Below are positions 12,947 through 25,693 of a stretch of DNA of 64,000 bases, piece after piece. The first letter of the stretch is position 1. The number at the start of each line of letters is the position of its first letter. This DNA comes from Geosiphon pyriformis (Eukaryota; Glomeromycota; Glomeromycetes; Archaeosporales; Geosiphonaceae), in NCBI GenBank assembly GCA_016748015.1, contig JAAOMT010000769.1:4441-68440 (forward strand), written 5' to 3'. The notes below the pieces were generated by a model, which saw only the letters and a program-made list of their open reading frames with translations, did no database searches and was not told the origin of the DNA. Made by a program: the position numbers and the translations under genes.

Positions 12947-14049
12947 AAACAAATAAAGTCACGTGTCACAATATTAAATCACGTGATTTTCCGAGGTTGT
13001 TACAACTAAATTAATCTTTAATAGTTTATTAACTTTTTTTTAATTGTATTTAAGAAATATTAAACTATAATATTAACTGATAAATTACTATTTAATACTA
13101 AATTTATAAAATATCTAACTATTTGTGTTTTACAAATAAGAGAAATAATATTATTACTAAAAATCAATATTATTTTATTAAAAACATTAATTAATCTTTG
13201 AATATTTTTTTGGATATTAAAGATTTTTAAAAGTTTTTTCAAAATTATGAATAAATTATAAATTGATCAAATATAATATAAACAGATGTTTTTATTAGAT
13301 CTTTATATACTGAATAAGAATTAAATTTTTAAATAATTTTTAATAGTTTTGGTTTTAATAAATTTTTGAATATTTTTAAAGCAGTAATATTAGAATTCAG
13401 ATTAAAATTTATTTTTTGTTTTTTAAATCTGATGTAACTTGATAGTTTGTTATTAATTTTTTGTAATTTTATGTTATTATTAATTAAATTAAAACTAAAC
13501 AAAAATTTTTTTTTTATTTTTAAAATATATGTTTATTAATTTAAAAACTTATATTTTGTTGTTTTAATTAAAAAAATTTTTTTAAAGAAGTTTACATAAG
13601 CTTAACTGTTGTTAATTTTATTATTAATTTAATTGTTATTTCTTATAATTAAAGAAAACATAAGTGAATTATTACAATTTTATGCTAAATAATCAGTGTT
13701 TTTATATTAATAACAGACTAAAAAATCTTAATTTTTAGATTTTAAATTATATTAAAACTATTGTAATTAATTATAATAAGATTAATATTAAAGTTTTAAA
13801 AATTTTTGGATTTTTTGTATTGTTTTAATTAATAGTTTTAAAAATTAAGCAAGATTTACTATTAGCCAATTTATAAATTATTTATTAAAATTCTGATAAT
13901 TATTGAAAAAAAAACATATTTTTTAAATGTTGTTACTAAAAGTTTTTTTATTCTTTTTTGATATTATTAATATTTGTTTTATTATTAATTCTGCTATTAA
14001 TAAAAGTTCTGATAAGCTAATTTTTTTTAAAGTATCTTTTTATACTTTA

Positions 14050-14760
14050 AATTATATGTGCTGTTAAATTTATAATAGAATGGCCAATTTTATGATAAAA
14101 ATTGATTTTTTACAGAAAAATCTTATCTGTAAGCTTTTTTAAATATGTGTAATTATTTTGCTATAAAATTTAACTTTTCTACAAAAAATTTTGACTTTTA
14201 ATTACTAAATAATATAAAAAAATAAACTAAAGAAAAAAAATAAAAAATGTGCTAAAAAAATTATTTTAAATTTAGGCTTAGAAGTTATTAACAATTACTA
14301 AAATTAATAATTAATTAATTTTAAAAGTTTAATAAAAAAAATAAGTTTTAAGTAATAATTAAAAGATTTAAGTTTTTTAATTTGAATTTTATTTGAATTA
14401 ATTTATAAAAAAAATAACTTAAGTTTAAGTAAAGATTGATTTTAACTAAAATATATTTTCTTAAAAAAAAAGCTTTTTTTTTATACAACTTGTTATAATA
14501 CTATTCTATAATTTAACATTTTTTTTTTAATATTTTAGCAAATTTTGAATATTATATAGTTTAGTGTATTGCATAATTTAATCATTATAATTTGATTATA
14601 TTTGTGTTCTATATAAATCATATTATTAATTGAATAAAAATTTAGATAATTTAAAAAGATAAAAAGTAATAAATTAAAATAATAATATATGCTAATTAAT
14701 AATAGAAATTATACAAATAATTTTATATTAAATAATATCTTAAATTTTGGTTAGTGTGAT
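14050..14760. repeat. Repeat related to the block at 11,705-12,655
   Basis: It lies in the same orientation as 11,705-12,655. Shared landmarks include the AAGCTTTTTTTTATACAA-like run (14,460-14,490 with 12,278-12,300) and the ATTATATAGTTTAG stretch (about 14,550 with about 12,488). The right-arm counterpart is shortened by about 430 bp (missing the equivalent of about 14,520-14,940). These may be diverged LTRs or two insertions of one non-autonomous repeat; no coding capacity is seen. Confidence 0.55.
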
Positions 14761-15504
14761 AAATAATTATTTAAGTATTAGAATAAATAACAAATTTATA
14801 ACTTAATACTTAATAGATAATTATAAAAATATATTTTGAAGATCTTTATATTCTAAAAGTTTTGGTTAAAGTTTTTTGTATAATAAACAAAAATTTAATA
14901 GCAAATAATTAGTAATACTTAGTATTTAATTTTTCAATATAATAACTGACTTATTCTGGTAAATGTATCTTTCTGGTAAGTAATTTTTACTATTTATTTT
15001 ATGCTTTGTTTTAATGTTTTTTAACAAATAATTTTTGATGTTATAATTTTAGTGCTTTTTTTAAACAATTTTAGTAAACACAACTAAAATAAAGAAAACA
15101 AAAAAAATTAAAAAATTAGTATTCTGTTAATAGCTATAATCAAGAGTTATTGTTCTAATATAATTAAATTTTAATTATTATTAACATAAATTATTGATAG
15201 AATAAAAAATAGAAAATAATTCAATTAAGTGATAATGATAACATAAATTAAATAGTAATTGATATTTTATTGATAAATAAATAATTTTACTTTAAGTAAT
15301 AGCAATTGTATTTTTTAATAAATACTTATTTAATATACTTTATAAAAACTAATAATTATACAAATCAAAAAAAAATAAATAAATAAATAGTAAAAAATAA
15401 ACAAAAGAATATATTATTGTATTCATCTAAATATAATTTAAGTATAAATGTTTTTCTATAGTTTTAAAAGATTTTGCTTATATATTCTTAAAAAAAAATC
15501 AAAG

Positions 15505-15598
15505 ATTAAGTTAGTAATTATATTAATGATTTGTTTAATAATCAAGTTAATAATTAAGTCATTAATCAAGTTAATAATTATAGTAATAACTAGTTTTA
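15505..15598. repeat. Short tandem array, AATCAAGTTAAT-type unit
   Basis: Variants of a 10-12-bp unit (AATCAAGTTAAT, AATTAAGTCATT) repeat about eight times. The right arm has the same array at about 44,885-45,005, where it creates a spurious Leu/Ile/Lys-rich ORF on the minus strand. It therefore predates the arm duplication. Confidence 0.7.
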
Positions 15599-17314
15599 AA
15601 AATAAAATGACTAATTAATAATATTAGTAATTAATACATATGATTAATTATGGCTAAGTAAATAAATAAAAACTAAAAAGTAAAAGATTTATTCATAACA
15701 ATACTTTTTAAAAATAATATTTCTATAAATTTAATTATACAAATTGACTAAAAAAATTACAAAAAAGTTAAATTAATATATCAAATTTACAAATAGATTT
15801 GTTATATTTTCAATTAATGAAATTGAAACATAATTTAAACAAAACAAAATAAATCTTAAAAGTTAGATATTTTATAGTTTAGTTTGTTAATAAATATAAT
15901 TTTAATTTTTTATTTTGTTAAATATATACGTTTTATTATAAATAAAAGATTTTATTATAAAATAATATTTTTTAGAATTATTAAAATTTAATATTTAATC
16001 TAATAAATACAGAGAAACTTCTTTAAAATTATAAAAATTTTATATAAATATTTAATCAAAAAATTAATTGTCTAAATTAAAATTAAGTTCTTTTTTCAAA
16101 AGATAAAACTTTATAATTTGATACTTAAATATCATTTTTTCAGAATATTAAATTTAAATAATTTATTGTATTGAAAGATTTATTTTTTATAAAAAACATT
16201 TCGATTAAAGATCTAATTTTAATTTATTATAATTATAAAAATATATAAATTCAAGATTTTTTATTAATATTATTTTTATTATAATTTTGTTAATTTATTA
16301 ATTTTATTTATTGTAATTGTCAATTAAATAATATGTAAAATTCATATTTTGGTAAAAACAGAATTTTTAATATTATTCAATAAAAACAAAAAAAATATTA
16401 TTAATATTATTTATAATTTATATATATTATAATTAAAACTGAAATTTTTATTAATATATTAAACAATATTTTTGGTAATGCATAATATATTGTAAAAAAA
16501 AACTATATATTTCTGTAAATTGTACTTTATAAAGCTAAATATATTATATAATATATTAATACTTTAACTAAAAATGTTGATCAAAAAAAATTTGTTATAA
16601 TTTAGTATTCTAATAATTACATTAAGTTTAAGTTTGTTAACTGCTTAATTGTTGATTTGTAAACTTATTTAATAAAGATTCTACATAAAAAACTTTTAAT
16701 AATTACAAAAAATAATTATAAAATTTCAAATATTTAAATATAATATGACAAAATAAAAATATTATATTATATATTTTAAATACTATTGTCAAAAAGAAAA
16801 AATTTTGTTTTGTCTTGTTGTTTAATAAGATTTAAATTGCTTTTATAATTTTTAATGTGGTTTAAAATCAATATATTTAAATTTTTACTGATTATTTATA
16901 GATAATTGACCAAAAAAAATAATAGTATTTATTCTTAAAAAATACTTAAAGATTAAAAATAGTTAATAAAAATAAAGTGTAAATTAATGTAATTGGTCTT
17001 AAAATCATAGTTGCTAATTTTTCAAAAAAATCCAAAAATAGAAAAATAATTGGTAATTGGTAATAAAAATAATACAGCTGTTATAATTTTTTCAAAAAAT
17101 ATTAAACTGATTTTAATTAAAGTATTAATTTTAATATTTATGTAATGTATTATAACTATTGATATCTTAACTATTATATTTATTATTTTAAAGTTTAACT
17201 GTAAAGTTATTGGTTAAATTTTGAATAATTTATACATGTATTTATTAATAATGATTAAACACAAATATAAATTGTGTATTTTTTATAACTTAATCCAATT
17301 AAGACCCTATTATT

Positions 17315-17956
17315 CAAAATTAATAAGATTTAAACAAAAGATAAGTTTGGTTACCTAGATTTAAAACATAAAATAGGATATATATTGGCTTTTGCGAATC
17401 TATAAGTTTTAAAAATATCACATTTTTAATCATTTTTTTTTAATTTATTACCACTTTCACAATTTGACAAAACAGCATTATTATTGAAAGTTAAACTGTT
17501 TTTTCTTTTTTCTTTTTAATTTAATTAAAGCCACATTTGTTTACAAAGTATTATGATAGGGGTCTTATGATTAAATCTTATGGTATTTTTATGCTCCACA
17601 CGAAGGCTAATTTGGTTTATCATTGTTGTTGTTGTTGTTATTGTTGTTCCGCAAAGAAATTGAACTAGTTATTTAACCAACAATACAATGAGACAATAGG
17701 AAACTTTTTCAGTATTTTGTGTACTATAGCAACTTAAATTTGTTCATAGTTAAACCTATTTAGTATAATGAATAAGGTTTAATAGATTGATTTATTTCTT
17801 CTATGCGAACATAGTAAGAAACAACATAAATAAGAACTCGTTTTTAAACAAATAATTTTCTAAATGTACTATCAAATAAACCTTTAAAGAAACCCTCTTT
17901 GAATAATAACTTATTCACTTTTTATCCTTCTTTATCCTTTGTTCTTTATCCACATC
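17315..17956 (+). promoter_or_regulatory. Upstream region of the left kinase relic
   Basis: This is the 5' flank of the kinase pseudogene. It contains a (GTT)n run at about 17,622-17,648 and blocks also found upstream of the intact kinase (about 56,940-57,222), for example the CACACGAAG-GCTAATT segment, the GCGAACATAG segment and the final TTTATCC repeats just before the ATG. The right arm lacks about 130 bp of it (equivalent to 17,567-17,692). Conservation among copies suggests a duplicated promoter; no defined element was recognised. Confidence 0.5.
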
Positions 17957-19309
17957 ATGGAATACAAAGAAATTAATAGATATCGTCCATATGTTCAAGA
18001 TTGCAACGAATGTAAACGGTGTCAAAGGAGTATTAAAAATAATAAAGATTATAATTTGTGTGCGGCATGCTGGTTCATATTTTTTGAAAAACATTATAAA
18101 GACTTTTCAAGCGGCAATAAAGTAGTTGATGAGATAACTAAAAATCCAAATAATGATAATCGTGTATTCAATTACTATGAATGGATTCCATGGGAGCGTT
18201 TGTCGAATATCAATAAAATTGCTCAAGGAGGGTTCGGTATAATTTATAAAGCAACCCTAATTGATAGATTACTTGATCCCTGGAATATAAAACATCATGG
18301 TGAAATGGAATATAAAAGAGAAAGAATAGGCACAGAAGTAGCAATAAAAATTATAAAAACAAACAGTGAAGAATTGTTTAAAGAGGTAAACAAAGTATTA
18401 TTATTTATATCTATATATAAAATTAATTCATATTTATCTATTATTTATTTACTGTATATTTTCTATTTACTTTTATACACTGTGTTGATAGTTAAATATT
18501 TAAAACACTCGAGTATGGAATTGTGATGGAGTTTGCCGAGCATGGAGACATGTGAAAATATTTATCAATAAATTTCCATTCTACGGGTTGGAAATATAAA
18601 TTAATGATCGCACGTCATATAGCTTATGGACTTTCTTCAATTCATGACTCCGGTATGGTTCATCGTGACTTACACTCGGGCAACATAATACAATATAATG
18701 AACGATGGGTAGATATTGGAGACCTCGGATTATGTCAACCTATAAACAATAAAGCAACAACAACAGAGGAAAAAAAGATATATGGAGTGATTCCATACAT
18801 TCCACCAGAAGTTTTAAGAGGAGAAAAATTTACAACAGCTGGTGATATTTATAGTTTTAGCATGTTATTATGGGAATTAGCAACAGGAAAGCCTCCTTTT
18901 CATGATTGCTCTCATGACGCCATTCTTATAATGGCTATTTTAAATGGTCAAAGACCTGAAATAACCTCCCCACTTATTCCACCTTGTATTGCTGAAATAA
19001 TTGTAAAGTGTTGGGATGTTAATCCTGAGAATCGTCCTACTGCCAGAGAAGTTGTAAATAAGTTGGAGAAATTAGTGGCAGTAATTCCGAGTTTTTAGAA
19101 TCAGAAAATACGTATTTGAGATGTTAAAGAACGACTCTACAACAAAACCTTTAGGAAGATTTTCAAAATATATTCAATTTCTTAAAAAAGCAAAGAAACG
19201 CGACGAGATAGCAAAACCCTCGACGACAACAAAGATAAACATTCATCGAGGAGCAGTTTATACAAGTCGTCTTTTAACTGCACAAATGGTTGATTTTTCA
19301 AAAGGTTAG
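17957..19309 (+). pseudogene. TKL protein kinase pseudogene, left arm
   Basis: It is related to the intact kinase at 57,223. Exon 1 (17,957-18,385) is open and holds the Cys cluster (DCNECKRC, then CAAC), the Gly loop QGGFGIIY and VAIK. The GT donor follows at 18,386. Exon 2 then lacks about 70 bp relative to the other copies (near 18,500), CGA has become TGA at 18,553-18,555, and the tail has two frameshifts near 19,060-19,110. The catalytic segments are still readable: HRDLHSGN, DLGLC, PPEVLRG. The final VDFSKG ends at a TAG. The TGA is also present in the right-arm copy, so it is older than the duplication; the 70-bp loss is not. Decay looks recent compared with the right-arm copy. Confidence 0.92.
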
Positions 19310-21110
19310 TTTATCTATTTTTTGTATTGATTAATTCATTGATTTAATTATTATACAATAGATTAATATTTTACTTTAATTTACTTTACTTCTTAAAAGA
19401 ATTAGTTTACTTGCCTGAAAGTAAGAAATTACATCTATCATTAATCATTAATCATTAATGAAATTTATCCTTTTATTTAACGCTTATTTCTTTCATTATC
19501 TATTATATTTAGACGGCTCTTCATAGATGTAGAAAGTAATTTCTTAAAGACGGAATTTGTATATTATTTATATTGTTTCTCTATGTTAACAAATCACCTA
19601 AATTAAAGTTAATCATAAATTTCTATTAATTGGTGAATGATTTACCTCCCTAAACTTTCAGATCATTCAAAATTTCTTATTATTTTTTAAAAACACAAGT
19701 ACTTAATTAAAAATAAATTAAATTTGAATATTACATTTTTTAAGTTGTCAATAAATAAAATTATTGAAATAACATAAATAAATAATGGTAAGTCAATTAT
19801 ATATTTTATTGGAATTTAAAAATGGTAGATAAAATTTATTTTATCAATTTATGCAAATATGTTATTTTGTAACATTTTTGAAAAATTATATTTTCAAAAA
19901 AAGAAAATACTGAAAATGCGATACAGATTATATATAAATACGTAAATTTTTAAACCCATTTGGTTTTTTAAAGTAATAAATTTTTTTATATTAAACTTAA
20001 AATTTTTTTTATTTTTTTATTTAATTGATTTCTTAAAAAATAACTATAATTTACCTAAGATAAATCAGTACTCGAAAGTTTAATCTAATAAAGAAAATTT
20101 AAAAAAGAAATAGCTTGTACTAAAAATTTATCAATTGTTGATAAAACTTTCACATCTAAATCATAATATAATTTGTAAAAAATACCAATTTTTAGGAATG
20201 ATTCAAGAATAATTTTTATAATAATTTGATAAATCAACAAAAATATGTATTTAAAATATTTCAGATAATATAATTATTATTTTAAAACATAATAAATCTT
20301 TATCTAAAATAATTCTTTATGAAAAGATCAAATTTAATATATAGAGTTCAACATAATTATTTATTTAGTACAATTTTAATCTATTAAGAATCATCTAAAT
20401 ATAATAGATAGTAAAAAATTATATTTACATATTTATATTTTAACTTTCTAAAATACTTCATACCTTTTAAAGGAGAAACAAAAGGTTTTTGAATATCTAA
20501 ACTATTTAATTTAATGATTTTATAAATTAATAATTAACTAAATAAAAAATCTTAATAATATTAAAGCTATTATGAATAAAAAATTTCAAATAAAAACAAA
20601 ATTATGAATAAACAATAATAATTATAAATAAAAATCCAAAAATATTAATCAATATTAATCAAATTAAGTNNNNNNNNNNNNNNNNNNNNNNNNNNNNNNN
20701 NNNNNNNNNNNNNNNNNNNNNNNNNNNNNNNNNNNNNNNTTTAATCATTTATAATAATTGCAAACATTTTTTTAATAACAAAGATTTTAATTATTATTTT
20801 ATTTTTGTATTTTATTTTAAAATAATTTATATATCATATTAATGAAATTATTTTTAAAATGATCCAAGTTTTTAATTTGGGTTTAAAATATAAAATATAA
20901 AATCTTAATTGTAATAAATACAATCATTAAAATAAAAAATTAAATTATTAAAAAATTTTGACCAAACTCTAATGGTTTTTTTATACCAAATTTTTAGCCA
21001 AAAATAAATATGAAATTTTTTACTTAAAAATTTATAATAAATTTTTCTATTTTTAAATATAGTAACTAAATTAAATGTGCATTTATTTAATACTAACTAT
21101 TTATTTTAAA
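19310..21110. other. A+T-rich 3' flank of the left kinase relic
   Basis: No gene is seen. The first part (19,310-20,500) matches the flanks of the other kinase copies, for example the TCATTAATCATTAATCATTA run near 19,440, also found near 58,705. So the duplicated kinase unit includes its 3' flank. A sequence gap interrupts it. The inverted-repeat arm ends at about 21,110. Confidence 0.7.
20670..20739. other. Assembly gap, 70 N
   Basis: There are seventy Ns. The right-arm counterpart is also an N gap (32,162-32,406), which is wider because about 165 bp present here on the left of the gap are missing there. Both gaps probably hide the same hard-to-assemble sequence. Confidence 0.98.
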
Positions 21111-22459
21111 TGTAAATTCTTGATGCAAAAACTTAGTTGAAATGTTTTATTTTTTAAGTTACTAATAAAATATTTTTTGACTTTATAAAACAAAATATTT
21201 TAAATTGTGAAAAAAATCTTTTTTTTAAAATGTTTATTATTATATTATAATTTTGATTAAATATTTTTATATATAAAATTCAATCATAATAAATTTCAAA
21301 AATTAAAAATTTTTATAAATTATAAATTCAATAATAGTTTTAATATTTTTGTTTGACCAAAATTTAAAAAATGCTTTATAAAATAACTTGAAAAGTATTT
21401 GAATAATTATTATAATTTGGCAATATTATCAAGTATTTTAATTGAATTTTAAAAAGAGGTTCTTTTTAATTATAAAGTTTTTTTAAACAACTAGTTTTCG
21501 AAAAAATTTACTAAAAAGCAAATATTATGCAAATAAAATAATACAGTAAGTATTTAAATTTTAATAAATAAATATTTTTAAACAATAATATTTTTTTTAT
21601 CATGCATACATGAGTGAAGCCCAACCATTGACTATTTATGAATCAACGCTACACTACACTATCTCAAGGGGTTTCCTTATGCTCATCGCGCACATTATTT
21701 TTATGATATTTAATTTTGAAATTTTATATAATGGTTTTTGTATGAAAAATAAATTTACATATTTAATTATTGTGTATTTTTTTTATATTTAAAATTATTT
21801 TATCTAATTATTTGATATAAATCAAGCTGTTTTTATTTTATTTTATTTTATAAAGATATTATTACTTTTTATTTACACAGAGTTTTTGATTAAAATTTTA
21901 ATAACTATTATTTTAATTAACCTGTTTCAATAAAAAACATTTATTTGTTTAAAAATTTTAATTTGTGGGAATGATTGCAATTCTTTTTTTATTAAGAATT
22001 ATAATTGTTTTGTCTTATATTGAAATTAATTTTTTTTTTATAAAAAATATAAAAAAAGGACGAATATATATAAATTAGAGTTCAATTACGCCTCAATAAT
22101 TTCTTGTGACATCATGTTTACTGTTGTTCCATATATGAAAGATTTTTGGCTTATCAATATTTACCCATAATATTAACCAGACGAAAACCTCGATAATATT
22201 CCAATCACAAATGTTTTCATTCGGTTTTATAAAGATAAGAACTAGAATCTGAGGCATATGGGGTGGATGATAAATTTTTATACTTTGGGCTTCCTATTGT
22301 TCGTTTATAAAATCATTTCATTAATCAGAGTGATAATAAAAGTTATAACAAAATTGATGCTTTATTATTTCGCCTCCTAGAGAACAAATCAAATTGACCA
22401 ATTAAAAATTCATATTACCCTAACAAGAAAATGTTGGATAAGGCTACATTCAATAAGGC

Positions 22460-22493
<34 letters not shown>

Positions 22494-22548
22494 CATCATC
22501 ATCATAATAGTATAATCCCAATAATTTACATGGAAATTTATCCTATAA
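21111..22548. other. Intergenic, start of unique core
   Basis: The sequence is mostly A+T-rich. A short stretch of ordinary base composition at 21,601-21,715 carries a 60-codon ORF without recognisable features; I do not call it a gene. The last 200 bp are probably the 3' region of the UBAP1-like gene. A TAA/ATC trinucleotide run lies at 22,463-22,505. Confidence 0.6.
22463..22505. repeat. Trinucleotide microsatellite (TAA)n(ATC)n
   Basis: About ten TAA-type units are followed by about four ATC units, 40-90 bp downstream of the stop codon of the UBAP1-like gene and so probably in its 3' UTR. The Asn/His-rich ORF it creates on the plus strand is spurious. Confidence 0.9.
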
Positions 22549-24152
22549 TTATCCAACATTATCTAACAAGTAATTGGTTGCTTTCTCTAAATTATAATCA
22601 TATTTTTCCAGGGCATCAATCGCTTCTTCCCTTGAAAATCCCATGTTTAAGGTAAGCTGTTTCAATACTTCAGAATCTTCCTTATCTTCAAAACTTTCTG
22701 AATGATCATTAATCACACTAGGTATGGGTGTTGTTGACCTTGATTTTGGTAATTCTTCCTTTGGTGGCCTACTAGGGGGTGGTAAGGTGTAGGAAGAATG
22801 AGAAGCACTACGGCCACGTACAATTGTTCGTGTGGATGATGAAGATAATGAGTTCGAGGAAGGAAGATAGTGTAAAGGGGACTGTAATTGTAATGATGAG
22901 CTAGGGCTGGAAGGATTGCTGATTGTTTTCAAGTTAGGTGTTGAATTAGAATAAGGCACGGCTTTATTTGGATGGATATGAGAGGGTGGGTTATAGACTA
23001 CAGGTGATAGTGTGGTTCCTGCATAACTTTGGTGTGACGGTATCTGTTGTTGAGGGATACTCGATCGTATTTCAATATTGGAAGAGTGTGGAATCATAAT
23101 TTTATGGCTGTTTCCATTAGCTGGCTTAGCAATATCAAGGGGGTTCATTGGTATCGATATAAGTTTGGGTCCAATTAAACTCTCTTGCACAACCGGGAAA
23201 TCATTTTCAAAAGTTTTTGAATCCCATGGATTTAAAGATGAATCTTGCTCGAACTCGTTGTAAAGCAGTTCTTGTGAAGATTTCCCCTAGAAAATAATAT
23301 TTTTATTACAAATTGCTTATCAAAGAATAAGGGAAATGACAAACCAAGTAAAATTCGATTAATACCTCCGTTGCGTCTACCTCTTTTAATTTTAAGCGCT
23401 CAATAACATGATTGGGCAAATCATCAGATGCTGAATACCCATTTTCCCCATCTTTCGCTATGTTCTTTACGATATTGTAATTATTCTCAATTGGGTTGTT
23501 AAGCCGGTGAATTGAATTCGAAGCTGGAATTGGTGTGAGAATTCGGCAATTTGTGTCAAGATAACCAGGGGCAATTTTGCGAGCCTCCAACTTCTGTTTG
23601 TGAATACGTTCCTCTTGCAAAGCTCTTACTTGTTCTGCGCGTGTGGCGGATAATGAAACGGCTTCAAGCCGTTCACGCTCTAACTGGGTGATAACATACC
23701 TTTCAAGGCGAAAATCATAGGATTGCTTTAAAATGTTTAAGATATCCAGTCAGACTCTAAATCAAGAATCTGATTCCATAAAGTCAATTGACAATGACTC
23801 ACGACTGGTTGTAGATCACCAAGAATGGTTTTCAACTCTGGTGGGAGCGTCACCTAATAGACCAAAAGAATTAAATTGAAGGTTTTGAAAGTGCAATTTA
23901 GCACCTTTTATGAAAACTAACCGGCTTGAGCGAAGAAAATTGCGGAGCTAAAATCAACGGTACGTCCTGTACAGCAGAGTAAATTGAGGAAACTACTTCG
24001 GATGGCAGGAAGGTTCAATTAGAGTGGAATTAAGTCAAAATGAAACTGTTCATAACATCACCGAGAAACTGAGATGCTCTTGCTTAACTCGTAAACGAGA
24101 GTCCACCTTACAATAGGAAGCAAGAAAAGTTTTACTTACAGTGATCATACAT
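22549..24152 (-). CDS. UBAP1-like ESCRT-I subunit (UMA + UBA domains)
   Basis: My model has five exons (24,152-24,140; 23,992-23,922; 23,853-23,803; 23,725-23,366; 23,286-22,549) and encodes 410 aa. All introns are GT-AG and the phases fit. Residues 8-60 match the UMA segment of animal UBAP1: VQDVPLILAP, then LPPELKTIL, then SYDFRLERYV, as in the DVPFK...YDFSLEK pattern. A charged helix follows, then a Ser/Pro-rich linker, and a C-terminal UBA domain (last about 40 residues, MGFSREEAIDALEKYDYNL). UBAP1 proteins are ESCRT-I subunits that bind ubiquitinated cargo at endosomes. The first exon is only 13 nt and rests on a strong GTAAGT donor; an alternative ATG lies at about 24,048. It is divergent from RPL19. 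Assignment is by motif; the exon boundaries are predictions. Confidence 0.85.
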
Positions 24153-24693
24153 AACCCGAAGAAAGTATTGATTAAGAGACAGGGTTGACAACGTTTTTGC
24201 AGTGACCATTAAATTAGATGTGCAACAGTACATCAGCCTATCAGCTATCGGCGCTACTATTCCATAGTCATAAAGCTGATGATTAATTAAAAGAAATCCT
24301 CATAAGAGTATTTTCACTTGATTGAAGAATCTTGACTAAATAGCATAGAAACTGCAAAATTTGAATGTGATATTGAATGCGGTAATTCCATGTACAATTA
24401 ATGGGTTATTTTGTCATCTTCATTGAAGGCGGGAAGCCTATTCGTAATAGAGGATGAATAGAGCTTCCTCGTTATGACTGGTTTAATATCCACATCCGAT
24501 TTATCTTCAAATCATTTACTATTCATTATTAACTGATAAGTGAGATTGTGATTCCCACAAAATTTTTTCAACATCACAAAAATATTAATCGACCAATCAT
24601 GAAACTTTAGGAATCACGGGTATTAAAAAATCATTTTCGTTTTCTCTTTAGGCTGTTCATTCTCTACAAAACCGGCAAATCGCTTGAATTCCA
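24153..24693. promoter_or_regulatory. Divergent intergenic region, UBAP1-like / RPL19
   Basis: About 540 bp lie between the two start codons and presumably hold both promoters. Immediately upstream of the RPL19 start is a pyrimidine-rich tract (TTTTCGTTTTCTCTTTAGG, about 24,637-24,655), as is common for ribosomal-protein mRNA leaders. No TATA box or other defined element was recognised. Confidence 0.5.
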
Positions 24694-25693
24694 ATGTAAG
24701 TGAGCTAGTCATCGTTTTAAATTTCTACTGGCAAGAATCTGTTATATTTTAAAGGAACAGCACTGCTTCCTTTCTACGTTGAGAAATTGGTTAAGTCAAT
24801 ACGCTTTTTATGTTCTGGTTTTGAACAAGGCCGAACCTCAGGAGCCAGAAAAGATTGGCAGCCAGCGTGCTAAGCTGTGGCAAGAGAAAAGTTTGGCTTG
24901 ATCCGAATGAAGTGAATGAAATTTCAAACGCAAACTCTCGTGAGTTAAATATTTACTTCCTGGCAAAATCTTTTGATTGCCATTGTTCAACTAGTCGGTC
25001 AAGCTAAAAAAATGGTTGGACATATTAATTATTCTCTTATATTGGTTTCCCCAGGCCAAAACATCCGTAAACTTGTAAAGGATGGTTTCATAATCAAAAA
25101 ACCTCAAGTCATCCATTCGCGGTTTCGAGTTCGGGAAAAGTTAGAGGCCAAGCGTAAAGGTCGTCATACTGGCCCCGGTAAGAGAAAAGGTACTGCGAAC
25201 GCACGTATGCCTCATGCTGTTTTATGGATGAGGAGACAGCGGGTCTTGAGACGTTTGTTGAGAAAATATCGAGAGTCTGGAAAGATTGATAAGCATTTGT
25301 AAGATTCACATCAACCTTGTTTTTAAATTAAACTAAATAGCTTAGTAAAGAATAATAATTTTATAAATTCCCCCTTAGATATCATCAGTTGTATATGAAG
25401 GCCAAAGGTAATGTTTTCAAAAATAAGCGTGTACTAATGGAATACATTCATAAAGCCAAGGCCGAAAAAGCCCGTACTAAACTTCTCGCGTATGTATCTT
25501 TTAATCATTCCATTTAATTTCCCAAGCTTTTGAAGCTTACTAATTTTGTGTTACTTGGAACAGTGATCAAGCTGAAGCACATCGTCAAAAGACAAAAGCA
25601 GCGCGTGAGCGTCGGGCTCAACGTGTCGCAGACAAGAAAGCTGCTTTGCTCGGTATCGAGGTAGGGGAGGAGGATGTCCCAGAAGAAAAGTAG
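24694..25693 (+). CDS. RPL19: 60S ribosomal protein L19 (eL19)
   Basis: There are five exons: 24,694-24,695; 24,830-24,939; 25,055-25,298; 25,379-25,489; 25,564-25,693. They encode 198 aa, the usual eL19 length is about 190-200. The protein opens [18 protein letters not shown] and contains [42 protein letters not shown] and a basic Ala/Arg-rich C-terminal helix, all standard for eL19, which lies in the large subunit near the exit tunnel and bridges to the small subunit. The start codon is split by intron 1: exon 1 ends in AT before GTAAGT, and exon 2 supplies the G. All introns are GT-AG with matching phases. It is intact, with ordinary coding base composition, and convergent with the gene at 26,295. 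Confidence 0.96.

Larger units (their letters stand above)
9405..17304. repeat. Left arm, middle section: A+T-rich decayed repeats
   Basis: No intact gene is visible in these 7.9 kb. The section pairs with 42,268-49,639 in reverse orientation. It contains a MULE transposase relic (about 9,725-11,160), an arm-specific block (11,705-12,655), a 38-bp palindrome (12,909-12,946), a related repeat (14,050-14,760) and a short tandem array (15,505-15,598). A minus-strand ORF of about 60 codons at 13,060-13,242 has a matching decayed counterpart near 46,800-46,930 of the right arm, so it is the remains of something once coding, but I do not recognise it. The stretch 15,600-17,300 shows only A+T-rich sequence. 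Confidence 0.8.
1..21110. repeat. Left arm of giant inverted repeat
   Basis: The reverse complement of this stretch reappears at about 31,775-51,510. Anchors checked by eye include 1-20 with 51,491-51,510, 271-300 with 51,213-51,242, the 38-bp palindrome at 12,909 with 47,060, the kinase relic at 17,957 with 34,986, and 20,740-21,105 with about 31,780-32,161. Similarity stops near 21,110, where the unique core starts. The outer end is not seen because the window starts inside the arm. Large arm-specific differences are a LINE at 2,647-9,396, an extra block at about 11,705-12,655, and extra sequence near 14,520-14,940. Confidence 0.93.

Noticed and set aside
21610-21792. 60-codon ORF of ordinary base composition
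   Set aside because: No motif, no splice signals and no similarity to neighbours; the second half is A+T-rich sequence translated as Phe/Ile/Tyr.
22431-22655. Plus-strand ORF with Asn and His runs
   Set aside because: It is produced by a trinucleotide microsatellite and overlaps the UBA-coding exon on the other strand.
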